DNA of 54,019 nt from NCBI GenBank assembly GCA_964498585.1, contig CAZCHH010000018.1, forward strand, positions 1 through 54,019, read 5' to 3'. This DNA is from JAAYJM01 sp964498585 (GTDB taxonomy: Bacteria > Bacteroidota > Ignavibacteria > Kapaibacteriales > UBA2268). The notes below the pieces were generated by a model. The model saw nothing but the letters and a program-made list of their open reading frames with translations. It did not search any database and was not told the DNA's origin. Below are positions 53,654-54,019 of this stretch, piece after piece (positions within the stretch are counted from its first letter, which is position 1; each line of letters begins with the position of its first letter). The translations under genes and the position numbers were made by a program.

Positions 53654-54019
53654 CAACTAATCCTTTTAAAAAACAAATATTTAATTATTTTCATTTATTT
53701 CATATATTTTATAAAATATATAATTTTAATTTGACGAATTAAATAAAAGATTGTTTCATAAATAAATTCAGAACTCCTGCCACCATAACGAAAATAAAGG
53801 AGTTAGGAGATTTGCCTTGTAAAGAATAATATCGCAACTTATAGCAAAAAATATGTCGTTCTGAATCCCCTGATAAAGCAAATGCTTCATTTAAATGGAG
53901 ATGACATCAATAAATGTGTCATTCTGACAGATGTCAGAATCCATCTTAAAAATTGTTTTTTTAGGTCATTAGTTATTCGTCATTAGTATTTTTACTAACA
54001 ACTAATGACCAATGACTAA
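53654..54019. repeat. Intergenic repeats at the right window edge
   Basis: No gene. After ~100 bp of A/T-rich DNA (the protease promoter region) come the CCCCTGATAAAGCAAATGCT unit (about 53867-53905), TGTCATTCTGACAGATGTCAGAATCCATC (a palindrome around 53918-53945), and the GTCATTAGTTATTCGTCATTAGTA..TACTAACAACTAATGACC hairpin (about 53965-54010), all matching sequence at 18690-19200. The element runs off the window. Confidence 0.75.

Overview
The window looks like a chromosomal segment of a low-GC bacterium of the Bacteroidota/Chlorobiota (FCB) group. Eight of about 30 protein genes encode secreted proteins of type IX secretion (T9SS) cargo style: a signal peptide, beta-rich modules such as Kelch, Ycf48-type propeller, FnIII-like and parallel beta-helix, and a C-terminal sorting domain containing a 'FPNP' motif (the end of one lies outside the window). 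Clear Shine-Dalgarno sequences (GGAG, AGGAG) precede many starts, including 8775, 12019, 20938, 35572 and 39707. Classical Bacteroidia mostly lack these, so I lean towards an Ignavibacteria/Kapabacteria-like lineage. That is inference; no rRNA is present to confirm it.

Layout. 1-4696: the 5' part of a giant secreted beta-helix/FnIII protein (minus strand, cut by the window edge). 4869-6329: an unrecognised helical protein. 6602-8410: an exported TPR protein. 8624-8705: tRNA-Ser(UGA). 8775-9560: an SDR oxidoreductase lacking the usual catalytic Tyr/Lys. 10204-12419: a compact three-gene signalling cassette (single-domain response regulator, CheC-type phosphatase, PAS histidine kinase). 12538-14385: an MsbA-like ABC exporter. 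14530-16895: a T9SS cargo protein and a Cache-domain lipoprotein. 17031-18621: rlmB and ppk2. 19429-22935: a Kelch cargo and an Omp28-like thioredoxin-fold cargo. 23813-25942: two genes that put sugars onto polyprenyl phosphate. 26174-32212: a 2012-residue cargo with a recent internal duplication. 33581-39564: an HpnD-like squalene/phytoene synthase coupled to ccmB, then ssb, an epimerase-like SDR and a penicillin-acylase-family hydrolase. 39707-46504: three cargo genes, two of them paralogous Ycf48-type propellers. 46730-50285: a tight four-gene operon (quinone-reductase-like, FemAB/GNAT-like, GT4 glycosyltransferase, EamA transporter). 50390-53653: a Tricorn-type protease.

The intergenic DNA is unusually rich in structure. 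It holds several families of dispersed palindromic or fold-back repeats, perfect hairpins that appear to share interchangeable modules, two copies of a 174-179 bp MITE-like element with three nested conserved inverted-repeat pairs (one copy flanked by a 6-bp candidate target duplication), a ~365-bp element with ~80-bp inverted arms whose 3' part resembles the end of a group II intron, and A/T-rich octamer/heptamer tandem tracts with a G-rich tract. These non-coding elements are the best candidates for something undescribed. I see no CRISPR array, rRNA, integrase or transposase gene.
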